From: Symbiodinium natans
Lineage: Eukaryota; Sar; Dinophyceae; Suessiales; Symbiodiniaceae
Length of the DNA stretch: 64,000 bases
Assembly: GCA_905221605.1 (NCBI GenBank)
Contig: CAJNDS010000502.1
Coordinates: 417,501-481,500 of the forward strand
Direction of reading: 5' to 3'
Part shown: one piece after another, positions 10,876-20,746 of the stretch
Position numbering within the stretch: position 1 is the first letter of the stretch
Layout of the letters: each line of letters opens with the position of its first letter
Translations under genes and position numbers: made by a program
Notes under the pieces: model-generated
The model's input: only the letters and a program-made list of their open reading frames with translations
Told to the model about the DNA's origin: nothing
Databases searched by the model: none

Positions 10876-10982
10876 ATGGAGCAGACAGCAGCAAAGAACA
10901 TGGGTTTCGTTCAGGGTTTCAAGGGTTTCTTTTCGGGTTTCAACCCAGCATCCCGGTTTCTGGGATGCAACATCTGCAGCAG
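10876..10982 (+). CDS. First exon of a small gene (ATG to GTACGT donor)
   Basis: ATG at 10876 opens MEQTAAKNMGFVQGFKGFFS...CNICS and ends at CAG|GTACGTGC, a near-consensus donor at 10983. The in-frame stop just upstream (TAG) makes this a plausible initiator exon. Confidence 0.55.
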
Positions 10983-11211
10983 GTACGTGCTAAGGGTTTT
11001 GTGGGTTTAAATGGTAGGGCTCAGGGTTTGGTATTGTAGCGATTCGACTTCGGAGGTCTCAGGCCTTCAGGTTGGGGATTCTTGGGTTTGAGGGCTTTCG
11101 GAAAATTCCACCACGGGCTATGAAAACACTGCCAAAGAACCACAAATTGAGGGATCAGAAAGGCCTTAAATTGAGCCCCATTCTCTTGTTTTTTCTTCTT
11201 TGTTTTGGCAG

Positions 11212-11277
11212 AAGTCCCTTTTGAGTCGCTGGAACCCCTCCACCCCCTTCCGCTGCATCCAGGCCACCTGTGGCTAG
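11212..11277 (+). CDS. Candidate last exon with strong acceptor
   Basis: Preceded by a long pyrimidine tract and TTTTGGCAG, the most classical acceptor in the region. Reads KSLLSRWNPSTPFRCIQATC and stop. Its phase does not match exon 10876-10982 directly, so another exon or a different donor would be needed to join them. Confidence 0.45.
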   Translation, partial: KSLLSRWNPSTPFRCIQATCG

Positions 11278-11299
11278 CGACCTGCCTGCAGACGGTTGG

Positions 11300-11560
11300 G
11301 TGAAGCACCTAGGCCGGGCCCCTTCCAGGGGGGGGCTTTACAAGGCGTTGAAGGTGTAGGTTCGGACCCCTCCTCCAAGGGGCTTTTAAGGCTTTTAAGG
11401 TGTAGGCCCGGACCCTTCCAGGGGCTTTAAAGGCTTTTAGGGTGTAGGCAAGCGTGGGTGGTTTCCCAGGACGCGAGTGATTCTCAGGGGTTTCTAAGGA
11501 GTTCTTCAAGGGCGCAAGAAAGGGTGGAGGTGGTTTGGGAGACTCGTTTCGCGCCTGCTT
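11300..11560. other. Degenerate imperfect tandem repeats
   Basis: Three imperfect copies of a unit with CGGACCCxTCCAxGGGGCTTT...TTTTAAGGxGTAGG between 11325 and 11450. No gene seen. Confidence 0.6.
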
Positions 11561-11572
11561 TTTTTGAATGTT

Positions 11573-11660
11573 CAGCAGCGGTTCAGGCTGCCCGAAGCAA
11601 AGCGCTCATGTAGGGCCTCGAATAGTTCAAGCTGGAAGCCAACTGACGACAAGACAAGCC
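11573..11660 (+). CDS. Exon-like island before the 9-mer array
   Basis: After TTCAG; reads QRFRLPEAKRSCRASNSSSW then KPTDDKTSP before the repeat. The downstream Lys-Pro-Leu run of the same open frame is repeat translation, not protein evidence. Confidence 0.35.
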
Positions 11661-11711
11661 CCAAACCCCAAACCCCAAACCCCAAACCCCAAAACCCCAA
11701 AACCCCCAAAC

Positions 11712-12210
11712 CCTTAAAACCCTTAAAACCCTTAAAACCCTTAAAACCCTTAAAACCCTTAAAACCCTTAAAACCCTTAAAACCCTTAAAACCCTTAAAA
11801 CCCTTAAAACCCTTAAAACCCTTAAAACCCTTAAAACCCTTAAAACCCTTAAAACCCTTAAAACCCTTAAATCCCTTAAAACCCTTAAAACCCTTAAAAC
11901 CCTTAAAACCCTTAAAACCCTTAAAACCCTTAAAACCCTTAAAACCCTTAAAACCCTTAAAACCCTTAAAACCCTTAAAACCCTTAAAACCCTAAAAACC
12001 CTTAAAACCCTTAAAACCCTTAAAACCCTTAAAACCCTTAAAACCCTTAAAACCCTTAAAACCCTTAAAACCCTTAAAACCCTTAAAACCCTTAAAACCC
12101 TTAAGACCCTTAAAACCCTTAAAACCCTTAAAACCCTTAAAAACCCTTAAAAACCCTTAAAAACCCTTAAAACCCTTAAAACCCTTAAAACCCTTAAAAC
12201 CCTTAAAGCC
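11712..12210. repeat. (CCCTTAAAA)n 9-mer array
   Basis: About 55 copies, nearly uniform. A telomere-like unit extended by two bases. It gives a spurious KPL-repeat open frame on +. Confidence 0.95.
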
Positions 12211-12227
12211 CTCAGCCCTCTCCAACC

Positions 12228-12455
12228 CCAAACCCCAAACCCCAAACCCCAAACCCCAAACCCCAAACCCCAAACCCCAAACCCCAAACCCCAAACCCCA
12301 AACCCCAAACCCCAAACCCTCAACCCCAACCCTGAAAACCCTTAACCCTGAAAACCCTTAACCCTGAAAACCCTTAACCCTGAAAACCCTTAATCCTGAA
12401 AACCCTTAACCCTGAAAACCCTTAAAACCCTGAAAACCCTTAAAACCCTTAAAGC
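12228..12455. repeat. (CCCCAAA)n array and an ACCCTGAAAACCCTTA array
   Basis: About twelve CCCCAAA copies (12228-12318), followed by a second array of about six copies of the 16-mer to 12455. Confidence 0.9.
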
Positions 12456-12488
12456 CCTCAGCCCGATCCAACCCCAAACCCGTGCCAG

Positions 12489-12543
12489 GCCCTGATGGCC
12501 GGGAGTTCTGGCACCACCTGTCCTTGGGGCCGGGGAGCCTCAG
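12489..12543 (+). CDS. Exon-like island
   Basis: Acceptor GTGCCAG ends at 12488; reads PDGREFWHHLSLGPGSL with G/C third bases. C-repeat left, G-repeat right. Confidence 0.45.
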
Positions 12544-12639
12544 AAAGTCCTTGGGTTCAGGACGTTGAGCCCTGAGTCCCTTCAACCCTCAAGTTTTGGG
12601 TTTGGGGTTTAGGGTTTTTTGGGGTTTTAGGGTTATAAA

Positions 12640-12840
12640 ACACCCCGGACTAACAGTGATGGTACTTATTGACCAAGTGTAACTGTACTTATAGCTCACT
12701 GATCAGCCCCTTAAGTGCCCTAATGTGGTTGTTTGCTACTATTTGCTTAAGAACCCCCAAATGATAATCCCTATGTTACCCTTATAAGGAAGTTTTTTTT
12801 TTGTGTGGGGGGGGGGGAGTTCTTAAGCAATTGGTAGTTT
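12640..12840. mobile_element. Degenerate hairpin-type spacer element
   Basis: AT-richer sequence with GTACTTAT motifs and a TTGCTTAAGAAC...GTTCTTAAGCAA inverted repeat (12742-12824). Related to the GTACTTAT elements at 13.6, 25.1, 28.0 and 41.9 kb. Confidence 0.45.
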
Positions 12841-12962
12841 AGGGTTTCAGGGCTTTGGCTTTTGATGTTTCAGGGGCTCGACTCCTGGCACCCTGCTCCA
12901 CCCTAAAACCCTAAACCCTAAGTTATGAACCCTAAGTCCTAAACCCCAACCCTAAACCGCAG

Positions 12963-13004
12963 CTCTGCAACAGGGGAGCGGGAGCCATGAACTTTGAGAA
13001 CCCT
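12963..13004 (+). CDS. Exon-like island with GTGAGC donor
   Basis: AG at 12961-12962; reads LCNRGAGAMNFENP and ends at GTGAGC (13005). Both splice signals are good for a 42-nt exon. Confidence 0.4.
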
Positions 13005-13152
13005 GTGAGCTTTTGCTTAAACCCTCAACGCTTCTGATCTTATCCCCCCCAGATTTGTTTTGACAGCCCTGAAATCCCCAAACCTCAAACTGGAAACCCT
13101 AAAGCCGAAACCCTAATCCCTAAACCCTACACCAAACTACTCCCTTTCCCAG

Positions 13153-13201
13153 GCCCCCGCCCTGGGATCGGCCCGGCTTCCGGGCGTTGTGCCGCACTTG
13201 G
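13153..13201 (+). CDS. Exon-like island
   Basis: Acceptor CTTTCCCAG ends at 13152; reads APALGSARLPGVVPHL then G-type repeat. Confidence 0.45.
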
Positions 13202-13456
13202 GTTTGGGGGGCTTGGGGGGTTTCGGGGTTTAGGGGTTTCGGGGGTTTCGGGGGTTCAGGGGGTTTCGGGGGTTTCGGGGTTTAGGGCTTCGGGGTTAGG
13301 TTTAGGGTTATAGTGGTCAACATGCCGTGCAGAGACTCCAACATCACCTTAATGAGGGTATGTGTAGGGTATGTGTCCTTAACATCATAGATTTGGATCC
13401 CCTGCCACAATTCTCAAAAATGTGCCGTAATTCGGGGTTTCAGGGTTTAAGCACCC

Positions 13457-13571
13457 ATGTGGGTGAGGAGACGGCGTAGCCGCCTGAACCGGTTTCTTTT
13501 TGAGGTGACTGAATACTGTAAGGGAGAACAAGAACTTGAAAATCTTAAGTCCGAAGCCCTACACCCGGAAG
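13457..13571 (+). CDS. Exon-like island with ATG and GTAGGT donor
   Basis: ATG at 13457 opens MWVRRRRSRLNRFLFEVTEY then CKGEQELENLKSEALHPE and reaches GAAG|GTAGGT at 13572. Highly charged and helix-prone. A TIR element follows 43 bp later, inside the putative intron. Confidence 0.5.
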
Positions 13572-13614
13572 GTAGGTCTAGGCTTCTTGAGTTCGGGTTT
13601 CAGGGTCCAGGAGT

Positions 13615-13734
13615 CTACTTGGAGGTTCATGGGTACTTATTACTCCAATTCTACTTCTAACCTACTTAGAGGCTTGGGGGGCTTATAGGTGCAGTTCTAA
13701 CTGGAGTTATAAGTACGCATGAACCTCCAAGTAG
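13615..13734. mobile_element. TIR element, CTACTTGGAGG family
   Basis: 120-bp element with 26-bp terminal inverted repeats (13615-13640 and 13709-13734) differing at one position. Ends are CTACTTGGAGGTTCATG; the interior repeats ACTTATA motifs. No clear target duplication. Confidence 0.75.
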
Positions 13735-13878
13735 GGTTCGAGTGTAGAGTTTAGGGTTTGAGCCATAGGCATAGGGAACTCCAAAACCTTTAAAACGTAC
13801 ACCCGGAAACTCCTCAGCCCCTAAAGCGTGCACCCATGAACCCCTAAACCCGAACCGCTCCCCCCTCGCCACGTACAG

Positions 13879-13943
13879 CACGTCGCTCGAGCCGTCTTCA
13901 GGCCTGATCGGCCAGTCTCCATCAACGGCTGTGCCTGGGCGGG
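13879..13943 (+). CDS. Exon-like island
   Basis: Acceptor GTACAG ends at 13878; reads HVARAVFRPDRPVSINGCAW. Confidence 0.45.
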
Positions 13944-14047
13944 TTAGGGTTTGGGGTTTGGGGTTTACGGCTCTTTTCGGCTTTTGGGAGTATAGCCCTA
14001 AACCCTCAACCCCAAACCCCAAACCCTTAACCCTAAACCCTAAACCC

Positions 14048-14129
14048 GAAGCCAATCTTAGTCGGGTGTTTGTTCGAAGGGCCTCTCTCACAAGACGGCC
14101 GGGCACAGCTTCGAGGGCCTTCTTGGGGG
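14048..14129 (+). CDS. Exon-like island
   Basis: Reads EANLSRVFVRRASLTRRPGT then ASRAFLG between CCCTAAA (left) and TTTAGGG (right). Confidence 0.4.
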
Positions 14130-14349
14130 GGCTTAGGGTTTAGGGTTTAGGGGTTTGGGGTTTAGGGTTTAGGATTTAGGATTTAGGGTTTAGGGTTTAG
14201 GGTTTAGGAATCCTGCCCCATGGCTTCATGAAGGTGGCTTCAAGCCTGCCCCAGATTCGAAGCCCTCAAACCCTGAGCCCAAACCCTCCCGTCTCCCCCC
14301 CCCCCCCCCCCCCCGAAAAAAGAATGACGTGACCCCTCAAGCCGTAAAC

Positions 14350-14450
14350 CCGAAACCCGAAACCCGAAACCCGAAACCCTAAACCCTAAACCCTAAACCC
14401 TAAACCCTAAACCCTAAACCCTAAACCCTAAACCCTAAACCCTAAACCCC
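14350..14450. repeat. Interstitial telomere array, C-strand
   Basis: CCCGAAA block then CCCTAAA. Confidence 0.95.
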
Positions 14451-14661
14451 CTCAAGGCACACCCTCAGTCCCCAAACTCCTTGAAACTCAACAGCCCGAA
14501 GCCCTCGAAGGGCTAACAACCCCCCAAAACCCTTTAAGAAGCCGCCACGCCCTTGAAGCCCTGTAAGCCCTAAACCCCAAACCCTAAACCCTATATACAC
14601 ACTATCCCTAAGCCCTAAACCCCTGAGCCCCGAAAGCTAGGGCCTGAACCCCCCTAAAAAA

Positions 14662-14730
14662 GCGCATACGCAAGGTGTTGCCGGCACCGAGGAGGACCGG
14701 TTCTCCGCACCCTTTAAACGCTGGGTTTAG
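14662..14730 (+). CDS. Exon-like island
   Basis: Reads AHTQGVAGTEEDRFSAPFKR then W before the TTTAG stop; acidic/aromatic mix typical of real coding. Confidence 0.45.
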   Translation, partial: AHTQGVAGTEEDRFSAPFKRWV

Positions 14731-15089
14731 GTTTTAGAGGTTTAGGGGTGTCGGGGTTTAGGGGTTTGGGGTCTGGAAGGGTTTCGGGTTTAGGGTTTTA
14801 GGGTTTAAGGGTTTAGGGTTTGGGGGTTTTGGGATTTGGGTGTTGGTCAGCGTTTATAGGGCTCTGGGGCCTAGGCTAGGTTCGGGCTGTTTAGGGTTCA
14901 GGGCTTTCCCGCTGGAGCCGGTTTGGGCTACCTGAAACCAAGTATAGCAGTATAGCGTTCCGGGAGTCTTGGGTTTAAGGTTTAGGGTTTAGGGTTTAGG
15001 GTTTAGGGTTTAGGGTTTAGGGTTTAGGGTTTTATGGTTCATATACCTGAATGGAATTTTATAGTAGCCTAGGGTAGGAGGATGCCCAG

Positions 15090-15167
15090 ACCCTCCGTTG
15101 CTTGGAGGACAGCGTGCTCCGTTTGCCCTCGAAGGAGCGGTTCAAGGACCTTTTCGCCCGGACTTGA
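15090..15167 (+). CDS. Terminal exon-like island
   Basis: Acceptor ATGCCCAG ends at 15089; reads TLRCLEDSVLRLPSKERFKD then LFART and a TGA stop that is not made by repeat. Confidence 0.5.
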   Translation, partial: TLRCLEDSVLRLPSKERFKDLFART

Positions 15168-15169
15168 GA

Positions 15170-15790
15170 TCCCCCAAGCCTTTGATGCTAAGACCTCCCT
15201 AGGAAAGACTCTTCTGTGTTATAAGCATGTATAACTTTATCAACAGTTTTCAGGTCTATTTTTTAGAATCAGAAGCATTCGAGGTACTGGAAGCATTCGA
15301 GGTACTGTAGTACGCGCGTGAGAAGGCAGTATATAAGAAGTGTGCACCTTTCCAGGACGTTCCAGGTTACGGTCCGGAGGTGTGTTTAGGGTTTAGGAGG
15401 GTTTGGATTTAGGGGTGTAGCTTCAGGTTCAGGGTTCACGGTTCAGGCGTGGGGTTTGGGGCCAGAGTTAGTCCCTGATTCAGCGATCATGATCCAGATG
15501 TCGCAGAGAACATAGAGAAGTCCTGAAGAAGGAGCAGGGTTGCGCTAGATCATAAAAGCATAAGGAAAATACTTTGTTAGAGGCTTTTTCAAAGAGACCC
15601 CCATTTCGTAGGGCTTGGGGCTTGCGAGGAGTTTCGAATTGCAGGCCAGCGACCCTGATTCCCAGTCACACCCTCATCCAAAGTTTAACCCCCCCGGGCC
15701 GACTTGTCCTGAGCCCTAAATTTGCGGAACTTAAGCAAACCCGATGATGAAGTGCGCATAAGTGCGCCTCATGCCCAAAACCTGAACCCT
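15170..15790. other. Mostly unique spacer
   Basis: Holds a direct repeat GAAGCATTCGAGGTACTG (two adjacent copies at about 15272-15307), G-type repeat at 15385-15465, and otherwise no gene I can support. Confidence 0.45.
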
Positions 15791-15866
15791 TGACCCGAAA
15801 CCCTGAACCCTAAACCCTAAACCCTAAACCTTAAACCCTAAACCCTAAACCCTAAACCCTAGCCCC

Positions 15867-15933
15867 TGCCGCGCTGGAGGAGGGGACGCAGATCTTCAAC
15901 CTGGATTTAAACAAGGGGCAGGAGGCGCACGTA
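15867..15933 (+). CDS. Exon-like island
   Basis: Reads AALEEGTQIFNLDLNKGQEA then HV and a TGA stop; GTATGA at 15932 could be a donor instead. C-repeats on both sides. Confidence 0.45.
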
Positions 15934-16259
15934 TGAACCCTAAACCCTGAACCCTAAATCCTAAACCCTAAACCTTAAACCCTAAACCCTAAACCCTAAA
16001 CCCTAAACCCTAAACCTTAAACCCTAAACCCTAACTACTAAACCCTGAACCCTAAACCCTGGGGTTCAGGGACTCAATTCCACGCTTTGAGGGCTCTCGG
16101 GTTTAGGGCTGGAGCCCCAAAGTGGGAGGCTTAGGGTTTAGGGCTCCGAGAATTCAGGGCTTAGGATGATGAAAGCATTTTGCTTTTTGGTGAGGGTTCT
16201 TGGGGTAAAGAAACCCCTTGAGTCTCCCGAACAAAACTCACCCTTGGATCAGGGCTTCA

Positions 16260-16312
16260 AAATTCGTTGGGGTTGTGGGTTGTGGGTTGTGGGTTGTGGG
16301 TTGTGGGTTGAG
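16260..16312. repeat. (GGGTTGT)n short array
   Basis: Seven-mer telomere variant, about six copies. Confidence 0.85.
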
Positions 16313-16380
16313 GGTTAGGGATGTAGGGTTGAAAGCCTCAAGACCTAAACCCGTATCCCTAAACTCCACATACGCCGCAG

Positions 16381-16424
16381 GGGCCTGGCACCACCTCCCA
16401 GCAGGCTGGAAAGTCCACGCCTGA
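16381..16424 (+). CDS. Exon-like island
   Basis: Follows CGCCGCAG; one frame reads GAWHHLPAGWKVHA and stop, another GPGTTSQQAGKSTPEP. Confidence 0.3.
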
Positions 16425-16459
16425 ACCCTAAAGCCCATAAACGCCCCCACGCTCTGCAG

Positions 16460-16880
16460 ACTCCGGTTTGGGGGTTTCAGGTTTGGGGTTTAGGGTTAAG
16501 GGTTTAGGGTTCAGGAACCCTAACCATGTCCTTTGTGATGGGCATGCTTTCCAGCCGGACCGAAGTCGGCGGGTTTTGGGCGTAGGGTTGAGGATGGTTG
16601 GAGGATGTGATACGTTGGCTTGCTATTAAAGACCATAGCAGGATCTACTTGGTATCAATCTGAACATTGTTGGTTTCCGAACGGCCAATTCTAGAAGAGG
16701 TATACCAAATCCCAGTTTCGGGCTGTACGTGCAGGTTTCGTGACGAATTGAGTTCTCGACCAACACCCTAGGGCCTTAAAGCCCTAAATTTCCCAAAACC
16801 CCTATGTCAACTAGCCCGGCCGGCCTCTTGAAGAAGAGAGGCCCGCTAAGTTCCCAAAAGCCTCGAAGCCCAAATCCTGA
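16460..16880. other. Spacer with one possible start exon
   Basis: ATG at about 16525 opens MSFVMGMLSSRTEVGGFWA before a stop; the rest is unique DNA without visible genes. Confidence 0.3.
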
Positions 16881-17122
16881 ACCCTGAGCCCTAAACCCTA
16901 AACCCTAAACCCTAAACCCTAAACCCTAAACCCTAAACCCTAAACCCTAAACCCTAAACCCTAAACCCTAAACCCTAAACCCTAAACCCTAAACCCTAAA
17001 CCCTAAACCCTAAACCCTAAACCCTAAACCTAACCCTAAACCCTAAACCCTAAACCCTAAACCCTAAACCCTAAACCCTAAACCCTAAACCCTAAACCCT
17101 AAACCCTAAACCCTAAACCCTG
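16880..17122. repeat. Interstitial telomere array, C-strand
   Basis: Nearly perfect CCCTAAA, about 34 units. Confidence 0.95.
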
Positions 17123-17150
17123 AAACCTAACTCCTTGGATTTCTCCTCAG

Positions 17151-17204
17151 TTTCATAGCTGCTGGACCTCCAAACCCATGGCCTTTGAATCAAGGCTAGC
17201 CCTA
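17151..17204 (+). CDS. Exon-like island with good acceptor
   Basis: Pyrimidine tract GGATTTCTCCTCAG precedes FHSCWTSKPMAFESRLA. Telomere arrays on both sides. Confidence 0.4.
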
Positions 17205-17310
17205 AACCCTAAACCCTAAACCCTAAACCCTGAACCCTAAACCCTAAACCCTGAACCCTGAACCCTAAACCCTAAACCCCAAACCCCAAACCCCAAACCC
17301 TAAACCCCAA
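17205..17310. repeat. Interstitial telomere array, C-strand
   Basis: CCCTAAA, CCCTGAA and CCCCAAA units. Confidence 0.9.
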
Positions 17311-17326
17311 AAACATGTCACCGCAG

Positions 17327-17410
17327 CTCCCAAGCCGTGGTGTCCGGAGAGGTGGCGGCAGTTCGCGGCATGTCTTCTCAAGGCTTGGGCGAGGTCTGGT
17401 CCCAAGAAAG
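17327..17410 (+). CDS. Exon-like island, SSQG motif
   Basis: Acceptor CACCGCAG ends at 17326. One frame reads EVAAVRGMSSQGLGEVW. Similar peptides occur in the islands at 20379, 21411 and 22288 (see findings). Another frame (PKPWCPERWRQFAACLLKAW) is also open. Confidence 0.45.
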
Positions 17411-17724
17411 TGCTGAGGGTTTTGGAAGTTTAGGGTTTAGGGTTTAGGGTCTAGGGTTTATGTTTAGGGTGTCGGGTTTAGGAGATTCAGAGTGTGGGGG
17501 GGGGGGGGGGGGGGGGAGGTTTAGGAGGTTTAGATTGATGTGGAGAATCTTGGGTTCTTGGGTTTTTGAAGGTTGGGGTTTGAGTGCTAACGGCAGTTTT
17601 TTTGGGGGGAGAAGGCTGAGGGTTTTTGAGGGTTCAGGGTTTGCAGGATTTTCGGATGCAAGCTGGGGCTCAAGCCCCAACCCCTCAAACCCCTTGATCT
17701 AAACTTGGCCCTTGTTTCGGGTAG

Positions 17725-17760
17725 GGTTCACCGAAATTTGATCGGGCAATGACCCTTAAG
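17725..17760 (+). CDS. Candidate first exon of the OAS-like gene
   Basis: 36 nt reading GSPKFDRAMTLK, after GGGTAG and ending at AAG|GTAAGG (17761). Phase 0, matching the acceptor TTTCACAG at 18103. OAS-type nucleotidyltransferases carry a GS...T loop at the N-terminus, which GSPKFDRAMT could loosely resemble, but the DxD pair expected after it is not visible. Confidence 0.35.
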
Positions 17761-18103
17761 GTAAGGTACAACATCTCTGTGTTCAAGGGTTGAGGGTTTC
17801 AGTATTTAGGGTACCAGGTTTAAAGCTTACGCTTTAGGGTTAAGCCCTAAACCCTAAACCCTAAACCCTAGCGTTCAGCTTGATGCTGCTTCCCTTCTTG
17901 CCGCATGTCGCTTCAACCTGAGTGTCTACATTGCCGGGCCATCTGTAGTATCTTCATAAACCCCCAGCCCCACATTCTTTGTACCAGCAAGGGTACTGTA
18001 GGTGAAAGCTCCTGATCCTGAACCGTAGGCCGGGTATAGGAGGTTGAAGGTTTCAGTGCAAAGGAGAGCCACAAAGGGAACTCCGGAGAAGACGGTTTCA
18101 CAG

Positions 18104-19909
18104 GCGTCCAATGAAACACCTGATCCAACGATGGCTGGAAATGTGGTGACCTGGGAAGACGTTGTGGAGCAGGAAAGTGTTGAAGACAGCTATGTGGTGC
18201 TGGTGAAAGAGCAGATTGTGAAGAAAGTTGACGAAGCCTTGACAGAGGCTTTGGAGGCTCTTCAACAGAATCCGCAGAAGAATTTTCGCGGATGGCCTTG
18301 TCGAAAGCTCCGAGGCGCTGCGAAACACAGCGAAAGGGGTCAAGCTATTCTGGAAGGCTACTGGCACAGTCTGCCCTGTCGACCTTGTTATTGCATTGGA
18401 ACCCGCGCCCGCTTGCAGTGGCCGCCTCTTGTCTTCGTCTCACACTTTCCTCTTCGGGCCAACAATACAGGATGAATGCTGCCAATTCATCATGAGACAG
18501 CCTCAGGTGGTGAAAGATTGTGTCAAGCTCATGAAGTTGTATGCTGTATATGAGCAGCGTATGGGCAATAACATTTCACCTGGCGGGCATCAATTCCGCT
18601 TTCCCCCTGGAGCTGCTCTTGAAATCATGGTTGTCTGGCTGTACGAGCAGCGACCTGCTTCCAGCCTGCAGGAGTTGTTCGCTTCCGTTTTGGACTTTGG
18701 AGGCAGTTTGGATCTGACAAAAAGAACCGATATCTCAGTCAATCTAGATGTTGACCTTGGCAGCTCGACTGCGACAGAGGATGGCGATTGCGTAGGCACA
18801 GCTCTCATAGACAAGCCCGTGCCAGTTCAGGTGCTGCAGCCTGCCACGAGGCAGAATCTGACTCACAAGCTTGATGCCGACCATTGGAAGTACTTCAAAG
18901 ATGCTTCTGCCCGTGGAAGGCACCAGTTCGAATCCTTGGGGCGCCTACTGCGGCTCACAACCCCGCTGGGCCGCCGCCCGCTGCAAGAATGTGAGAATTG
19001 GTTAGCCTCATTTGATGCGAAGGTGTGTGACATCCCACCGATGTTTGCAGTCAACACCGTTACCATGTTGGCACCTGACGCTTCCATTGATGACCGGACA
19101 CGCCCCTCACGTTGGGGTTCGGTGGCCTCTTACTTGCACGTTCCCCTTCTGTGGGCAGCTGAACGAGAAGTTCTCGGCAAAGGCTTTATACATGGTCAGT
19201 TGCACAATGAAGCATCGAATCACTTCTGGAAGTCTTCAACTGAATATTGGTTTGTAGAAGGCTTGGAGCCCATTGACGGCAGACCAGCTGTGTCCAAACT
19301 CAGCATCACGGGGCCATTGGCTGACTCGGCGGAAGCAGCGTACAAGATGCTTGTCCACGATGCTCACCAACGTTGCCAGGCAGCGGGCTTCAGTCCGGTC
19401 CGTCCGAATGTCGCGCGGGCGGTGAGTCTCCTATTCCACGAGGAGGCATGGAAGCAGGTTCGGGAAAAGTATGATGCAAAGGACGTGAACCTGCAGCATC
19501 CTTCTCAACTCCTTTGGAAGAAACAGCTGGAAGCGCATCGTCTCGATCAGTTGATGGATGTTTTCAAAGTGCAGGTTGATCTCCATGAGCCACCCCGGAG
19601 AAGTGGAAAGCTGTGGCAGAACGAGGCATCAAAGGTCCATCGAATGTGCCAAGCCTTGGCAATCTTTGTCGACTTGTCAGATGATGCTGTGCTGGTGGTG
19701 GTTGGGCCTTGCACATTTTCATCCCAAGGCGCCAAGAATTGGGCCTTTTGTTGGATGCTGGAGGCATTGTTCGAGGTCGGCCAAGCACCAATTCCTGAGA
19801 CCATTCTTCGTCGGAAGGGGTTAGCTGCGAATGACCCAACGATCGTGCCAATATCCCAGAATCTGCCCAAGTGGTGCATGAAATGCCCATTTCCTGCAGC
19901 CCTACGAGG
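18104..19909 (+). CDS. OAS-like nucleotidyltransferase domain protein, one frameshift
   Basis: Exon from acceptor TTTCACAG (18096-18103) to donor GAG|GTGAGC (19910), about 600 codons. Codons from 18104 read ASNETPDPTMAGNVV... to NPQKNF. A one-base shift at the T-run 18283-18286 then moves the frame, which continues ADGLVESSEALRNTAKGVKL to the end. The stretch VCPVDLVIAL fits the third catalytic Asp strand of OAS enzymes. FIMRQPQVVKDCVKLMKLY, FPPGAALEIMVVWLYEQRP and LQELFASVLDF match the OAS1 C-terminal helical domain in order and spacing, and VQVLQPATRQNL...W resembles its closing segment. The last about 300 residues are not recognised. OAS enzymes make oligoadenylates; catalysis is uncertain here because GS/DxD motifs are not seen. 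Supported as a family member, not as a specific enzyme. Confidence 0.65.
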
Positions 19910-20012
19910 TGAGCCGCTGTAAGCTCGAAGTTGTGAGCTGTAAGCTGTTAGCCACGCAGTCAATGAGTGGCCACATGCGTGGCCGGTCGATGCGGACCTG
20001 GTTCTTGGTTGC

Positions 20013-20120
20013 ATGGCTCTCTTGATTCTTCAAAGATTGGGTTTTTGCCTCTGCGCATTCCTGTGCCCACGGGAATGGAAACCTACCTATGTAGTGAGCA
20101 GGTATGATATCTATGTTTCT
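20013..20120 (+). CDS. Possible downstream exon of the OAS-like gene
   Basis: Reads LILQRLGFCLCAFLCPREWK and ends near a GCAG|GTATGA donor (about 20102). Unverified link. Confidence 0.3.
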
Positions 20121-20232
20121 CATCCCTACATCCTAAAGCTTAACTCCAGAAACCCTGCAAGCCGTCGTACTGCAAGCTGCCACACTCTGAACCTCAAACC
20201 CTAAACCCCAAACCCTAACCCTAAAACCGCAA

Positions 20233-20320
20233 AATCTCTGTCTCTCTCTGTCTCTCTCCGTCTCTCTCTGTCTCTCTCTGTCTCTCTCTGTCTCTCTCTG
20301 TCTCTCTCTGTCTTTCTCTG

Positions 20321-20370
<50 letters not shown>
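20233..20370. repeat. TC-rich microsatellite
   Basis: (TCTCTCTG)n then (TC)n. It also forms a long pyrimidine tract directly upstream of acceptor GCGCAAG at 20378. Confidence 0.95.
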
Positions 20371-20373
<3 letters not shown>

Positions 20374-20378
20374 GCAAG

Positions 20379-20427
20379 GTCGCGGCCAGCCGGGCCGTCT
20401 CTTCCCAAGGGCTGCCGACCCCACAAG
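20379..20427 (+). CDS. Exon-like island, SSQG motif
   Basis: Reads VAASRAVSSQGLPTPQ after GCGCAAG; relative of the island at 21411. Confidence 0.45.
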
Positions 20428-20627
20428 AGGTGGGGGGTGTAGGGATTTAAGGTTTACTATGGGGGCCTTCCTCTTTTTTCAATAGGATTCCGGGGGTTAC
20501 TCTACCATAAGTATATAGGAACCCTGCGGGAATGCTGTTTGTAAATATTCCGACCTCTGTATTGGGTGCTTTTGGGGCTTCGGGTCTGGTTGCCCGGCTT
20601 GGGGTTTGAGGGCGGCGTAACGTAGGG

Positions 20628-20746
20628 TTGTCAGTGGGGCAGCTGTGGTTGCAACCTAAATTAGAAGTCATCGCCGATTTTAACCCAAGTAAACTGCCCA
20701 ACTTGTCGCGTAGTGGGTTGGCTGCCCTGAACTTGAGGAAGGGCAG
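20628..20746 (+). CDS. Exon-like island
   Basis: Reads VGQLWLQPKLEVIADFNPSK then LPNLSRSGLAALNLRKG; long open stretch with a natural amino-acid mix, possible donor GGTATC after 20746. Confidence 0.45.

Noticed and set aside
11660-11995. 143-codon + frame with Lys-Pro-Leu repeats
   Set aside because: Direct translation of the CCCTTAAAA array; no non-repeat content beyond the first about 30 codons.
12147-12329. Minus frame rich in GVWGLGF repeats (also at 33845-34063 and 36586-36786)
   Set aside because: Translation of CCCCAAA or CCCAAAA arrays.
20133-20426. Minus frames with Arg-Glu repeats
   Set aside because: Produced by the TC microsatellite; same for 45796-45978 and 55627-55830.
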